A stretch of 64,000 bases of DNA from Halochromatium salexigens (GTDB lineage: Bacteria; Pseudomonadota; Gammaproteobacteria; Chromatiales; Chromatiaceae): contig NZ_NHSF01000068.1 in the NCBI RefSeq assembly GCF_016653295.1, forward strand, positions 1 to 64,000, given 5' to 3'. Of this stretch, positions 34,593-43,140 are shown piece after piece. The notes beneath the pieces were generated by a model. It did not search any database, was not told the DNA's origin, and saw nothing but the letters and a program-made list of their open reading frames with translations. The number at the start of each line of letters is the position of its first letter. The first letter of the stretch is position 1. The translations under genes and the position numbers were made by a program.

Positions 34593-34670
34593 CCCCCGAG
34601 AATTCGGCGAGCGCCTACAAGAGCGCTCATCTACACAGCCCAAAGAGTCCGTATGAGGAGGCCGACCTCG

Positions 34671-35987
34671 ATGTCTGAAAAACGCAATATTTGCGGATCA
34701 CGGCTTACGACTGCCTGCGCAGTGATGGGCGTTTGCATTTCATCAAACCTCCAGGCTTCCGGGTTTGCGGTACCAGAGCTCTCCGCGACTGGCATCGGCA
34801 CCGCCAATGCTTTGGTTGCGAATCCAGTGGATCGCGGTGCCGTGCCTTACAATCCGGCGGCGCTTGCTTTCCACGACGAGAGCTGGCTATCGGTGGGCAG
34901 CCTGCTGATTGGGCCGGAGTTCTCGGTAGACACCGCCAATGGCAGCGGCGACAGCGCTGGTGCGAATTGGCTTGCCGCGCCCATGCTTCAGGGCGCCATC
35001 AAGCTCAATGAACGCTGGTCGGCAGGCTTCAGTGTCAACGCGCCGTTCGGCCTGGAAACGCGCTGGAAGACCAACACCTTCGCACCGCTGAGCGGTAGCA
35101 TCCCGTTACCACCTCCGCCTCATGGTCCAGGCGGCAGCGTGCCAGCCAGCCCCCAGCCGACGCAAAGCAGTCTCGAGATCCTCGACGTCGTACCCACTCT
35201 CACCTACGCCCTCTCGGATGAACTGGCGGTTGCCGTTGGCGCTGATCTCTACTGGGTAAAGTCGGCCAAACTCAACTCATCGATCACCCAGCTCGAGGGT
35301 GACGGCACCGGGCTGGGATTCAACCTCAGCGCGCTCTACGCAAAAGGGCCTTTCAGCGCGGGGATCAACTTCCACTCGAGCACCACCATCAATGTCGAGG
35401 GCAGTTACAGCGTCCTGAACCCGACGTTGCTGCTCATCGGCGCGCTGCAACCGAGTCAAACGGCGGAACTGGATCTGGATTTGCCGTGGCGGCTTCAGCT
35501 CGGCGTCCGTTACGCGTTCACCCCGGCGCTTGCGGTCGAGGTTGATTGGACCCGTAATGGCTGGAATACCTTTGAAGCGATCCAGGTGACGGGTGATCTC
35601 AATGGCGCCATCCTCTTCGAGGATCGAAACGATTGGGAAGACGCTAATGCCTATCGACTCGGAGTCACCTATCAGCTCCAAGAACAAACCCAGCTGCGTT
35701 TTGGCTATGCTTATGACGAAACACCACAGGGCGATGCATACTTCAGTGCCCGGGTTCCAGATAACGACCGCCACTTGTTCGGTATCGGCGTCGGCCACCG
35801 CTTAGGCGATGGCTGGCAGATCGAGGCTGGCTACATGTATGTGAAGTTCGAGGAACGCAAGTACCGCAGTGCCACCCTCTATCTGGGGGATGCCGAGATC
35901 AATGGTACCGATGCCATCGACGGCGATTACGAAGCCAACGCACATCTCATCGGACTCGCCGTCAGCAGGTCATTCGACGCCTTCTAA
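34671..35987 (+). CDS. FadL/OmpP1-type outer-membrane porin
   Basis: 438-residue outer-membrane beta-barrel of the OmpP1/FadL family, which imports hydrophobic compounds. The signal peptide (about 1-31) ends near NLQA-SGFAVPELSATGIGTA, and the mature N-terminus with NPAALAFHDESWLSVG is the conserved hatch region. A Pro/Gly-rich loop (about 145-165) precedes repeated amphipathic strands, and the chain ends in an aromatic Phe as barrels do. ATG 34671 is chosen for the AGGAGG 9 bases upstream; the ATG at 34653 contains that site. A hairpin terminator follows. The substrate is unknown. Confidence 0.9.
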   Translation: MSEKRNICGSRLTTACAVMGVCISSNLQASGFAVPELSATGIGTANALVANPVDRGAVPYNPAALAFHDESWLSVGSLLIGPEFSVDTANGSGDSAGANWLAAPMLQGAIKLNERWSAGFSVNAPFGLETRWKTNTFAPLSGSIPLPPPPHGPGGSVPASPQPTQSSLEILDVVPTLTYALSDELAVAVGADLYWVKSAKLNSSITQLEGDGTGLGFNLSALYAKGPFSAGINFHSSTTINVEGSYSVLNPTLLLIGALQPSQTAELDLDLPWRLQLGVRYAFTPALAVEVDWTRNGWNTFEAIQVTGDLNGAILFEDRNDWEDANAYRLGVTYQLQEQTQLRFGYAYDETPQGDAYFSARVPDNDRHLFGIGVGHRLGDGWQIEAGYMYVKFEERKYRSATLYLGDAEINGTDAIDGDYEANAHLIGLAVSRSFDAF

Positions 35988-36038
35988 TATAAGCGCCATT
36001 GCCAGCCTCCTAAGCGCATACACCTCGCCGCGCTTTTT

Positions 36039-36066
36039 AAAGGCCGCTCCGATCAGAACGGCCTTT
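36039..36066 (+). terminator. Rho-independent terminator after porin gene
   Basis: Stem AAAGGCCG / CGGCCTTT (8 bp) with a 12-nt loop, followed by CTTTT, 52 bp after the porin stop. It lies just before the dsrE2 stop on the other strand and separates the two convergent units. Confidence 0.75.
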
Positions 36067-36081
36067 CTTTTGCGCCAGTGC

Positions 36082-36561
36082 CTAGATATACAGACAGATA
36101 TCGCTCTCGCCCGCGAACTCGAAGAAGGCTGCAGCGCCGGCATACTCGATGCCGTCGATAAATTCCGAAGAATCCATATCGAACAAGTCGACCGTCATTT
36201 GACAGGCGATCAGCTTCACGTCCGCCTCTTGGCAGAGCTCGCGCAGTTCATCGACACTAGCGACGCCCTTATCCTTCATCTTCTTCTTCATCATCCCGGT
36301 CATCATGCCCTGCATACCGGGCAGTGTCATGCCGAGAATCGGGAACCACTTATCCATGCCCATCGGCATGGGCATACCGGGATTGCCGAGCGGCGTCACC
36401 TGCAGCTCGAGCTTTTTCTTCAGCAATTGCAGCCCGTAGAAGGTAAAGAAGATCTGTGTCTCGTAACCGAGCGCAGCCGCAGTCGACGCCAGGATGAAGG
36501 GGGGGTAGGCCCAATCGAGCGAGCCCTTGGTGGCGATGATGGCCAGTTTTTTATCGTCCAT
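36082..36561 (-). CDS. dsrE2: DsrE2-type sulfur-trafficking protein
   Basis: 159-residue DsrE/F-fold protein. Cys120 (KLIACQMTVDLF) matches the persulfide-carrying cysteine of DsrE-type proteins, and Cys156 lies near the C-terminus. A Met/Gly/Pro-rich hydrophobic middle (about 55-92) may touch the membrane. In purple sulfur bacteria DsrE2 works with rhodanese and TusA to move sulfane sulfur to cytoplasmic oxidation. The ATG at 36561 has GAGGAAACG just before it. It ends the rhd-tusA-dsrE2 minus-strand cluster, 63 bp after tusA. Confidence 0.92.
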   Translation of the reverse strand: MDDKKLAIIATKGSLDWAYPPFILASTAAALGYETQIFFTFYGLQLLKKKLELQVTPLGNPGMPMPMGMDKWFPILGMTLPGMQGMMTGMMKKKMKDKGVASVDELRELCQEADVKLIACQMTVDLFDMDSSEFIDGIEYAGAAAFFEFAGESDICLYI

Positions 36562-36624
36562 CGTTTCCTCCCAGTGGAGCCCGGTGGCCGAGCCCCTGTT
36601 GTGTTTCAAGGGGTAAGCCGGAGG

Positions 36625-36855
36625 TCAGATCTTCTTGATCATGAAGTGAAACTTGCCACCGTCTTCCTTCGATTCCACCAGCTCATTTCCGGTCTGCTTT
36701 GAAAAGGCATCAAAGTCCTTGACCGAGCCGGGATCGGTCGCGATCACGTGCAACACCTGATCCGCTTCCATACCATTGAGGGTTTTCTTCGCACGTAGGA
36801 TCGGCAGGGGGCAGTTGAGACCGCTTGCGTCTAGTTCTTGATCGAAGTCCGCCAT
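36625..36855 (-). CDS. tusA: TusA sulfur-transfer protein
   Basis: 76-residue SirA/TusA-fold persulfide carrier. Cys15 lies in LNCPLPIL, the CPxP motif, and is the sulfur-accepting residue. Near the end, KFHFMIKKI is the final strand. It is predicted to accept sulfur from the rhodanese and pass it to DsrE2 or Dsr/Hdr-type proteins. The ATG at 36855 is chosen because the family begins here; a longer in-frame reading adds 20 unrelated residues. A 9-bp inverted repeat lies upstream, so it may also have its own promoter separate from rhd. Confidence 0.95.
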   Translation of the reverse strand: MADFDQELDASGLNCPLPILRAKKTLNGMEADQVLHVIATDPGSVKDFDAFSKQTGNELVESKEDGGKFHFMIKKI

Positions 36856-36914
36856 CGAATAAACCTCACACTCTGTGTTGGAAAACGGGAGACCCGTTTC
36901 TAGTCTAAGACCCA

Positions 36915-36944
36915 CGTTTGTGCGTTAGTATTTCAGCACAAACG
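36915..36944. promoter_or_regulatory. 9-bp inverted repeat upstream of tusA
   Basis: CGTTTGTGC and GCACAAACG form perfect 9-bp arms around a 12-nt spacer, 60-89 bp upstream of the tusA ATG. Inside it lies AGTATTTCAG (36927-36936), also found upstream of rhd (37368-37377). It may be an operator for a dimeric regulator or a transcript hairpin. Confidence 0.5.
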
Positions 36945-37020
36945 AAGCTGCTGATTTTTAGCTCAAACCAAGCGAAAAGGCAACATCGGGAACATGCCAT
37001 CGAGCCCGGTGCCCAAACGT

Positions 37021-37347
37021 TTAAGCGCCGCCGAGCGGCCCGAATGCGTAGCCGTGGCGGGCCCAAGCAATGATGCCACCGCGTAGATTCAGGGCATTGT
37101 CGAACCCCTGCTGGGCAAGAAATTGACAGCAGTGATACGAGCGTGCACCGCTTCGGCAGTAGACCACCATGTCTCGGTCGCGAGGCAGCTCCGCCGCGCG
37201 AACGGGGATGACCGCCATCGGGATGTGGATGGCATTCGGCAAGGCACCTTGTGCGACCTCCGAGGGCGTCCGAACATCGACGAGCAGGATATCGTCGCCT
37301 TGGCTCAGCCGCGACTTGAGGGTTTCGGAATCAATCTCTGTGACCAC
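37021..37347 (-). CDS. Single-domain rhodanese sulfurtransferase
   Basis: 108-residue rhodanese-fold enzyme. The active-site Cys64 sits in YCRSGARSYHC, preceded by the VDVRTPSEV strand. Such proteins mobilise sulfane sulfur as a protein persulfide; here the target is probably the TusA encoded next. It is the first gene of the rhd-tusA-dsrE2 group, known in Allochromatium vinosum as a sulfur relay. The start is a GTG at 37347 with only a weak ribosome site. A 165-bp gap separates it from tusA, longer than expected for a tight operon. Confidence 0.94.
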   Translation of the reverse strand: MVTEIDSETLKSRLSQGDDILLVDVRTPSEVAQGALPNAIHIPMAVIPVRAAELPRDRDMVVYCRSGARSYHCCQFLAQQGFDNALNLRGGIIAWARHGYAFGPLGGA

Positions 37348-37371
37348 CTTAGGCTACCCAATCACCAAGTA

Positions 37372-37396
37372 TTTCAGTATATTAACATGTCTGAAA
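37372..37396. promoter_or_regulatory. Inverted repeat upstream of rhodanese gene
   Basis: TTTCAG / CTGAAA arms of 6 bp with a 13-bp AT-rich spacer, 25-49 bp before the rhodanese GTG. The left arm lies inside the AGTATTTCAG decamer shared with the tusA upstream region. Confidence 0.45.
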
Positions 37397-37593
37397 GCAG
37401 GCGTCGCCGGTTCTTGCCCCGATGATCCGCCCCAGACAGCCGGAGTACGGCGTATGATCATTGGTCTGATGGGCGCCTGATTCCAGCCCATCACCAGCTC
37501 GCAAGCCCGGCCCGAGCGTGCTGCGGCCTGCACCAGCAGCGCAAGCGAGCGGTTCCGACTCTTACAGTTTCGCCCCGAGAGGCATGCTCAACG

Positions 37594-39021
37594 ATGGAAC
37601 ACCTCCCCATCTTCCTGGATATCAAAGCGAAGCCCTGCCTGGTCGTCGGCGGAGGCCCGATCGCGCTGCGCAAGCTTGAGAACCTGAAGCGCGCCGGCGC
37701 CCAGATCCACGTCGTGGCACCGACCTTGACGTCCGAATTCCGTGCGCGCGTCGATGAGACCGAGATCCGCTATCACGCCCGTTGCTTCCAAGAGGGCGAC
37801 ATCGAAGGCATGCGGTTGGTCATCGCAGCCACCGATGATCGTGACGTCAATCGACAGATTTCCGCTCTCGCCAACGCGCGCGGCATTCCGGTCAACGTCG
37901 CCGATCAACCCGAGGACTGCACCTTCATCATGCCCTCGATCATCGACCGCTCGCCGGTGGTAGTCGCCGTCTCCACCGGCAGCGCCTCGCCGGTGCTCGC
38001 GCGCATGATCCGGGCGCGGCTGGAGTCCCTGGTGCCGGCCGGTTACGGGCGCCTCGCCGAACTCTGCGCCGACTATCGCGACAAGGTGAAGGCGCGCTTC
38101 GAGCAGCAGCGCGATCGCCGCCGCTTCTGGGATCGGGTGCTGCAGGGCGGGGTCGCCGAGCGCATTTTCTCCGGCCACTTGGCCGAGGCCCAGGTGGCAA
38201 TGGAAAAAGAACTCGCTGCCGGCACCCAGGCCAGCACGGGCGAGGTCTATCTGGTCGGCGCCGGCCCGGGCGACCCGGACCTGCTCACCTTCCGCGCCCT
38301 GCGCCTGATGCAGCAGGCCGATGTGGTGGTCTACGACCGTCTCATCGCCAAGCCGATCATCGACATGGTGCGCCGCGATGCCGAGCATATCTACGTCGGC
38401 AAGCAGCGCAATCAGCACACCATGCGCCAAGAAGAGATCAACCAACTGCTCGCCCGCCTCGCCAAGGACGGCCACCGCGTGCTGCGACTCAAGGGCGGTG
38501 ATCCCTTCATCTTTGGCCGCGGCGGCGAGGAGATCGACACCCTGGCCGCCGAGGGCGTGCCTTTCCAGGTGGTGCCCGGTATCACCGCCGCCAACGGCTG
38601 CGCCTGCTATGGCGGCATCCCGCTGACGCATCGCGACTATGCGCAATCGGTGACCTTCGTCACCGGCCACCTCAAGGACCACAGCATCGATCTGAACTGG
38701 CCCCAGTTGGCGCAGCCCAATCAGACGGTGGTATTCTACATGGGCCTGGTGGGGCTGCCGCAGATCATCGACAAATTGGTCGAGCATGGGGTCTCACCGC
38801 AGATGCCGGTGGCGCTGGTGCAGCAAGGCACCACCCACATGCAGAAGGTCTATGTCGGCACCTTGGCGACCATCCTGGCCGAGATCGAGGCCGATCCTCC
38901 GCAACCGCCCACCCTGGTCATCGTCGGCGAGGTGGTGCGATTGCGCGACAAGCTGGCCTGGTTCAGCACCGAGCCCGACCCCGAACAGGGCGCGACCACG
39001 CCGATCCTGCCCGGCGACTGA
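37594..39021 (+). CDS. cysG: Siroheme synthase, trifunctional
   Basis: 475-residue fused enzyme for siroheme, cofactor of sulfite and nitrite reductases. The N-terminal dehydrogenase/ferrochelatase half (1-200) begins MEHLPIFLDIKAKPCLVVGG with the NAD-binding GGGPIA. The C-terminal uroporphyrinogen-III methyltransferase half (about 215-465) has VYLVGAGPGDPDLLTFRAL, VVYDRLI, RLKGGDPFIFGRGGEE and GITAANGCACYGGIPLTHRD. Length matches the family. In this context siroheme probably serves dissimilatory sulfite reductase, although no dsr operon is in the window. It stands alone on the plus strand. Confidence 0.97.
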   Translation: MEHLPIFLDIKAKPCLVVGGGPIALRKLENLKRAGAQIHVVAPTLTSEFRARVDETEIRYHARCFQEGDIEGMRLVIAATDDRDVNRQISALANARGIPVNVADQPEDCTFIMPSIIDRSPVVVAVSTGSASPVLARMIRARLESLVPAGYGRLAELCADYRDKVKARFEQQRDRRRFWDRVLQGGVAERIFSGHLAEAQVAMEKELAAGTQASTGEVYLVGAGPGDPDLLTFRALRLMQQADVVVYDRLIAKPIIDMVRRDAEHIYVGKQRNQHTMRQEEINQLLARLAKDGHRVLRLKGGDPFIFGRGGEEIDTLAAEGVPFQVVPGITAANGCACYGGIPLTHRDYAQSVTFVTGHLKDHSIDLNWPQLAQPNQTVVFYMGLVGLPQIIDKLVEHGVSPQMPVALVQQGTTHMQKVYVGTLATILAEIEADPPQPPTLVIVGEVVRLRDKLAWFSTEPDPEQGATTPILPGD

Positions 39022-39086
39022 GTTTCTCGTCCCCGATTGCTATAATCGCGCGTGATCAGTGACAACGGATACACGGAGATCCATCC

Positions 39087-39350
39087 ATGCCAACCTACGA
39101 TTATCGCTGTGAGAACAACGGCCAAGTGGTCGAGGTCAATCATCGCATGAGCGAAACGATCAACACCTGGGGCGAGCTCTGCGAACGCGCCGAGATCCCC
39201 TGTGGCGACACCCCGGCCTCGACCCCGGTCAGCCGCATGGCCACTGGCGGCAACCTGATCTCGAGCAGTGCGCTCGGCAGCGGTGCCGCGCCAGCGCCCG
39301 CCTGTGGCGCCGGCGGCTGCTGCCCTACCGGTGTGTGCGGACTCGACTGA
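39087..39350 (+). CDS. FmdB-like small protein with degenerate zinc ribbon
   Basis: 87-residue protein starting MPTYDYRCENNGQVVEVNHR, the frame of FmdB-type regulatory zinc ribbons. The usual CxxC pairs are absent: only Cys8, Cys32 and Cys39 remain in the front half. The C-terminus carries a compact cysteine cluster (CGAGGCCPTGVCG, about 73-85) that could bind a metal instead. Such variants are seen in other proteobacteria. It lies 65 bp after cysG on the same strand and converges on the protease gene. Function unknown. Confidence 0.75.
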   Translation: MPTYDYRCENNGQVVEVNHRMSETINTWGELCERAEIPCGDTPASTPVSRMATGGNLISSSALGSGAAPAPACGAGGCCPTGVCGLD

Positions 39351-39392
39351 GACGCGAGGACGCCGGCCCGCACAGTCTTAAAGAGAGGACGC

Positions 39393-40520
39393 TCAGTCCC
39401 GATCCAGCGCTTGGCCACCGAGGTCGATGGGCACATCGACACGGCGGCCCTCCCTGAGAATCGCAAGCGTCACCCGGTCACCGACCTGATACTGCTCCAG
39501 GACCTGGATCAGCTCCTCCATCTCGCTGACCGGATGTCCGTCTACTCGCTGAATGATGTCGCCCGGCAGGACTTCCCCTGTCGGGCTCACCCGCGTCTCG
39601 ATCAGCCCAGCGTTCTCAGCTGGAGAGCCCGAACCGACGCCGAGCACCAACACCCCTTCGACCCCAAGTTGTTTCAGGATCGGTTGGCTCATGCCGTCGT
39701 CACCCACAATGCCGATATGCGGTCGCATGTAACGGCCACGCGCAATCAGCTGCGGCACCACGCGATTGATGGTATCCACCGGCACCGCAAAGCCGATCCC
39801 GGTAAAAGTGCCCGAGGTGCTGAAGATGGCCGTATTGATACCGATCAGCCGCCCCGCGCTGTCGATCAAGGGGCCGCCTGAGTGACCTGGATTGATCGCC
39901 GCGTCGGTCTGGATCAGGCTACGGATCTCGCCGGAGCGCTCGTTATAGACAGTGCGTTCCAAGGCCGATACCACGCCGGTGGTGAGGCTGTAGTCAAAAC
40001 CAAACGGATTGCCGATCGCAAACACCTTCTGCCCCACCCTGAGATCGGCACTACGGCCGATCGGCACAGGCGTCGGCGCCTGCCATGCACCGCTGATCCT
40101 GAGCACGGCCAGATCATGGGCCGGACTTTTACCGACCAGCTCGGCGCGGAAACTGCGCTGATCGGCTAGTCGCACCCAGGCCGCGCTGGCCTCGGCGACC
40201 ACATGCCAGTTCGTCACGATATGACGCTGGTCGTCCCACACGAAGCCCGAGCCGGTGCCGCGCCGAACCTCGCCGGGCTCCCGCGTCCAAGGGCTGACCA
40301 ACTGATTCGTGGTGGTGATATACACCACGGAGGGACTGACGGATTCAAAGATCGCGATTGTCGAACGCTCATCAGCCGCTAGCTCTCCGCGCGCCGTCAC
40401 GGCTCTTGGTTCCGCCGCGCGCTCGATCAGCCACATCTCGATCCAGGGCCGGAACGCTAACAGAGCAAGAAAGGCGATAACGGCCCAAAACAGGGTGCGG
40501 GACAACTGGAATCCGTGCAT
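39393..40520 (-). CDS. degS: DegS/AlgW-type periplasmic serine protease
   Basis: 375-residue membrane-anchored trypsin-like protease. An N-terminal segment (about 10-25) anchors it. The catalytic triad is His106 (VTNWHVV), Asp136 (AHDLAVL) and Ser214 in NPGHSGGPL, where His replaces the more usual Asn. A single PDZ domain fills about 280-370. A single PDZ and an anchor indicate DegS/AlgW rather than DegP. These proteases sense misfolded outer-membrane proteins and cut the anti-sigma factor RseA. No rseA or rpoE gene is near. Confidence 0.93.
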   Translation of the reverse strand: MHGFQLSRTLFWAVIAFLALLAFRPWIEMWLIERAAEPRAVTARGELAADERSTIAIFESVSPSVVYITTTNQLVSPWTREPGEVRRGTGSGFVWDDQRHIVTNWHVVAEASAAWVRLADQRSFRAELVGKSPAHDLAVLRISGAWQAPTPVPIGRSADLRVGQKVFAIGNPFGFDYSLTTGVVSALERTVYNERSGEIRSLIQTDAAINPGHSGGPLIDSAGRLIGINTAIFSTSGTFTGIGFAVPVDTINRVVPQLIARGRYMRPHIGIVGDDGMSQPILKQLGVEGVLVLGVGSGSPAENAGLIETRVSPTGEVLPGDIIQRVDGHPVSEMEELIQVLEQYQVGDRVTLAILREGRRVDVPIDLGGQALDRD

Positions 40521-40854
40521 GGTACTGGGGCTTCAACAAGCGGGAGCAGAGGACTTGGCTGCCCAGAATAGCGACTCTGCGGGATAAGCACCGTAAATTC
40601 GCCGCATGGATTGTTCAATCGCAACGCTCATGTGGGCTGTTTGGCCGTATAATCGGGTATCACGTAGCGGATCCACACGCGATTCCGCTGCGCACTCATG
40701 GGCATGGTCCTCGGCATCGGTCCAGATGCGGGAAATCCCAAACCATCGCCCCCATCTTCCCAAACATGCCTCGGCAGCCGCGTCTTGATTCTCCAAACAG
40801 TCGCAGCGGCCAGCGCGATGAACCCATCATCCATCGACCCTCAGGAGTTCTCCT
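40521..40854. other. 334-bp spacer between degS-type and DUF2892 genes
   Basis: No supported gene. It should hold divergent promoters for both neighbours. The ribosome site CAGGAG for the DUF2892 gene is at its right end. An 87-codon minus-strand frame overlaps it but has no family features. No strong hairpin or repeat was seen. Confidence 0.5.
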
Positions 40855-41055
40855 ATGAACCTCGTTAAGAATGTCGGACAAACCGATCGCAACATCCGTT
40901 ACGCCGTCGCCGGCGTCCTGGTTCTCCTCGGCGTCATCAGCGCCTCATGGCTGTTGAGCGTGCTCGGCTTGATCGTGCTCGCAACCGCTTATCTCGGCAC
41001 CTGCGGCGCTTACATCCCGCTCGGCATCAGTACCAAAAAGAACGACGAGCAATGA
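40855..41055 (+). CDS. DUF2892 (YgaP-type) small membrane protein
   Basis: 66-residue inner-membrane protein. The opening MNLVKNVGQTDRNIRYAVAG is characteristic of DUF2892, followed by two hydrophobic hairpin segments (about 17-33 and 36-50) and LGTCGAYIPLGIST. The same domain forms the membrane part of rhodanese YgaP in E. coli; here it is free-standing. Its sulfur-related role in other bacteria fits the rhodanese and TusA genes nearby, but that link is inference. CAGGAG lies 7 bases upstream. Confidence 0.88.
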   Translation: MNLVKNVGQTDRNIRYAVAGVLVLLGVISASWLLSVLGLIVLATAYLGTCGAYIPLGISTKKNDEQ

Positions 41056-41119
41056 TCTGAGCGGCAATCGCTCGTCTCGGCACAAGGAAGTGCCACCTCA
41101 CCTTTATCCATGCGCACCG

Positions 41120-42010
41120 ATGACCAACTCCGCCTTCCTCATCGCGGCGGAAGGCCTGGAAAAACACTACCCGGGCGTCCGCGCCGTTGATGGTATCAGC
41201 CTGGGGGTCCGCGCCGGTCAGTGCTTCGGCCTGCTCGGGCCGAACGGTGCTGGTAAGACGACCACGCTCGAGATGCTCGAGGGCATCCAGACCCCGACCG
41301 CCGGGCGTGTGCTGTTCCAAGGCCGACCCCTCGATCGTGATTTCCGCGAGCGGATTGGCATCCAATTCCAAGCCACCGCGTTGCAGGACTTCCAGCGTGT
41401 GCGCGAATCCCTGGCCATGTTCGCGGCCCTCTATCAGCACCATGCCGACCTCGACGAACTGATCCAGCTCTGCCATCTCGGCGAGATCCTCGAGCGCGAC
41501 ACCCGCAAACTCTCCGGCGGCCAGCGCCAACGCCTGCTGCTCGCCATCGCGCTGGTGAACGACCCGGCGCTGGTCTTCCTCGACGAGCCCACCACCGGCC
41601 TCGACCCCCAAGCGCGACGCAACTTCTGGGCGCTGATCGATCGCGTGCGCGCACGCGGCACCACCCTGCTGATCACGACCCATTACATGGAAGAGGCCGA
41701 GCGCCTCTGCGACGAGATCGCGATCGTCGATCACGGACGCATCCTGATCCAAGGCCGACCGAGCGCGCTCATTGATGCGCATTTCCCCGCCGCCATCCTG
41801 CGGCTGCCGAGCAGCGCCTGGCCCGCCGATGAGTCCCTGCCGGCGAACGCCGAGCGGCGCGACACCCGTATCGAACTCTACGTCGACGAGGTGCCCGCAG
41901 CCCTCGAGCAACTGGAGCGGCATGGCGCCTCACTGATCGACCTGCGCATCGACCGCCCGAGCCTCGAGGATCTCTTCCTCAAATTGACCGGCCACAGCCT
42001 CAGAGCCTGA
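41120..42010 (+). CDS. ABC transporter ATP-binding protein (ABC-2 type)
   Basis: 296-residue ATPase. It has Walker A GPNGAGKT, Q-loop QFQATALQDF, signature LSGGQRQRLLL, Walker B ALVFLDEPT and the H-loop TTHYMEEAE. The C-terminal about 70 residues form the extra domain common to DrrA/CcmA-like exporters. It powers export by the permease 3 bp downstream. Export targets in this subfamily include drugs, polysaccharides and lipids; the substrate is not defined. The ATG at 41120 is chosen over 41090 because MTNSAFLIAAEGLEKHY begins the family match. Confidence 0.93.
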   Translation: MTNSAFLIAAEGLEKHYPGVRAVDGISLGVRAGQCFGLLGPNGAGKTTTLEMLEGIQTPTAGRVLFQGRPLDRDFRERIGIQFQATALQDFQRVRESLAMFAALYQHHADLDELIQLCHLGEILERDTRKLSGGQRQRLLLAIALVNDPALVFLDEPTTGLDPQARRNFWALIDRVRARGTTLLITTHYMEEAERLCDEIAIVDHGRILIQGRPSALIDAHFPAAILRLPSSAWPADESLPANAERRDTRIELYVDEVPAALEQLERHGASLIDLRIDRPSLEDLFLKLTGHSLRA

Positions 42011-42013
42011 CCC

Positions 42014-43090
42014 ATGATGAGATCTGCGGCCATGGCTAGAGCGAGTTGGAAACGCATCCTGGCCATCTTCATCGCCCGCAACCGCGAGTTCTATCGCGAC
42101 ACCGCTGGGCTGGTGTGGAATATGCTGATGCCGGTGCTGATGATCGTTGCCTTCGCGTTCATCTTCGGCGCTGGCAGCCAGATCCTGTTCAAGGTTGGCC
42201 TGCTCAGCGACGACGCCGCCGCCCCCAACGCGCCGACGATCACCGGCGAACTCGACGCCTTCCTCGCCATCGATGCGATTCAATTCATTCCCGTCACGGA
42301 CCAAGCGGCGGGCATCGCCAAGGTTGCCAGACACCAACTGGATCTGCTGCTCGCCCCCAACACTCCGTCCCGGTATTGGATCAACCCCGAGTCCCCGAAC
42401 GGTGCCATCGTCGAGCGCCTGCTCTTGGGCGCGAGCGCCGATCAAGCCGAGAACACACCAACCCCGCAGCGCGAGACCGCCACGGGCGAGGCCCTGAGCT
42501 ATGCCGACTGGGCGCTCCCCGGCGTGCTCGCGATGAACCTGATGTTCTCGAGTCTCTGGGGCGTTGGCTGGGTCGTCGTGCGCTATCGCAAGAACGGCGT
42601 CCTGCGGCGGCTCAAGGCCACACCGCTGACACCGCTCGAATTCCTGCTGGCACAGATCCTCTCGCGGCTGCTGGTCGTGCTCGTCTCGAGTCTGGTGGTC
42701 TATGGCGGCGCGCTGCTGTTGCTCGACGCGCCGATGCGCGGCTCGTATCTGGCGCTGATCCTGATCTATATCGCCGGCGCCCTGTGCATGATCAGCCTGG
42801 GCCTGATCGTGGCCGCGCGGCTGCGCACCGAGGAATTGGCCGACGGACTGCTCAACCTGCTGTCCTGGCCGATGCTGCTGCTCTCGGGAGTCTGGTTTTC
42901 GATGGAGGGGACCAGTCCTGCGGCTCAGGCCCTCTCGACGCTGATGCCGCTGAGGTACCTCGTCGAGGGCGCGCGCGCCATCATGATCGACGGTGCGGGG
43001 CTGCTGGACGTTGCGCTACAGCTTGCCTTGTTGCTGGCGATGGCGACCCTCCTGATCGCTGTTGCCACACGTCTTTTTCGCTGGGAGTGA
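42014..43090 (+). CDS. ABC-2 type permease
   Basis: 358-residue integral membrane partner of the preceding ATPase. A short cytoplasmic N-terminus, a first membrane segment (about 35-55) and a large extracytoplasmic loop (about 55-165) precede five further segments (about 170-355). The C-terminal block LLNLLSWPMLLLSGVWFSMEG with LMPLRYLVEGARAIM is the conserved ABC-2 signature. It is separated by 3 bp from the ATPase gene, so the two are translated as a pair. Confidence 0.92.
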   Translation: MMRSAAMARASWKRILAIFIARNREFYRDTAGLVWNMLMPVLMIVAFAFIFGAGSQILFKVGLLSDDAAAPNAPTITGELDAFLAIDAIQFIPVTDQAAGIAKVARHQLDLLLAPNTPSRYWINPESPNGAIVERLLLGASADQAENTPTPQRETATGEALSYADWALPGVLAMNLMFSSLWGVGWVVVRYRKNGVLRRLKATPLTPLEFLLAQILSRLLVVLVSSLVVYGGALLLLDAPMRGSYLALILIYIAGALCMISLGLIVAARLRTEELADGLLNLLSWPMLLLSGVWFSMEGTSPAAQALSTLMPLRYLVEGARAIMIDGAGLLDVALQLALLLAMATLLIAVATRLFRWE

Positions 43091-43140
43091 ACGCGCGAGC
43101 AGGCCACGCGGACCCGCTCGCATCTCGGCAATGGCCTGGA

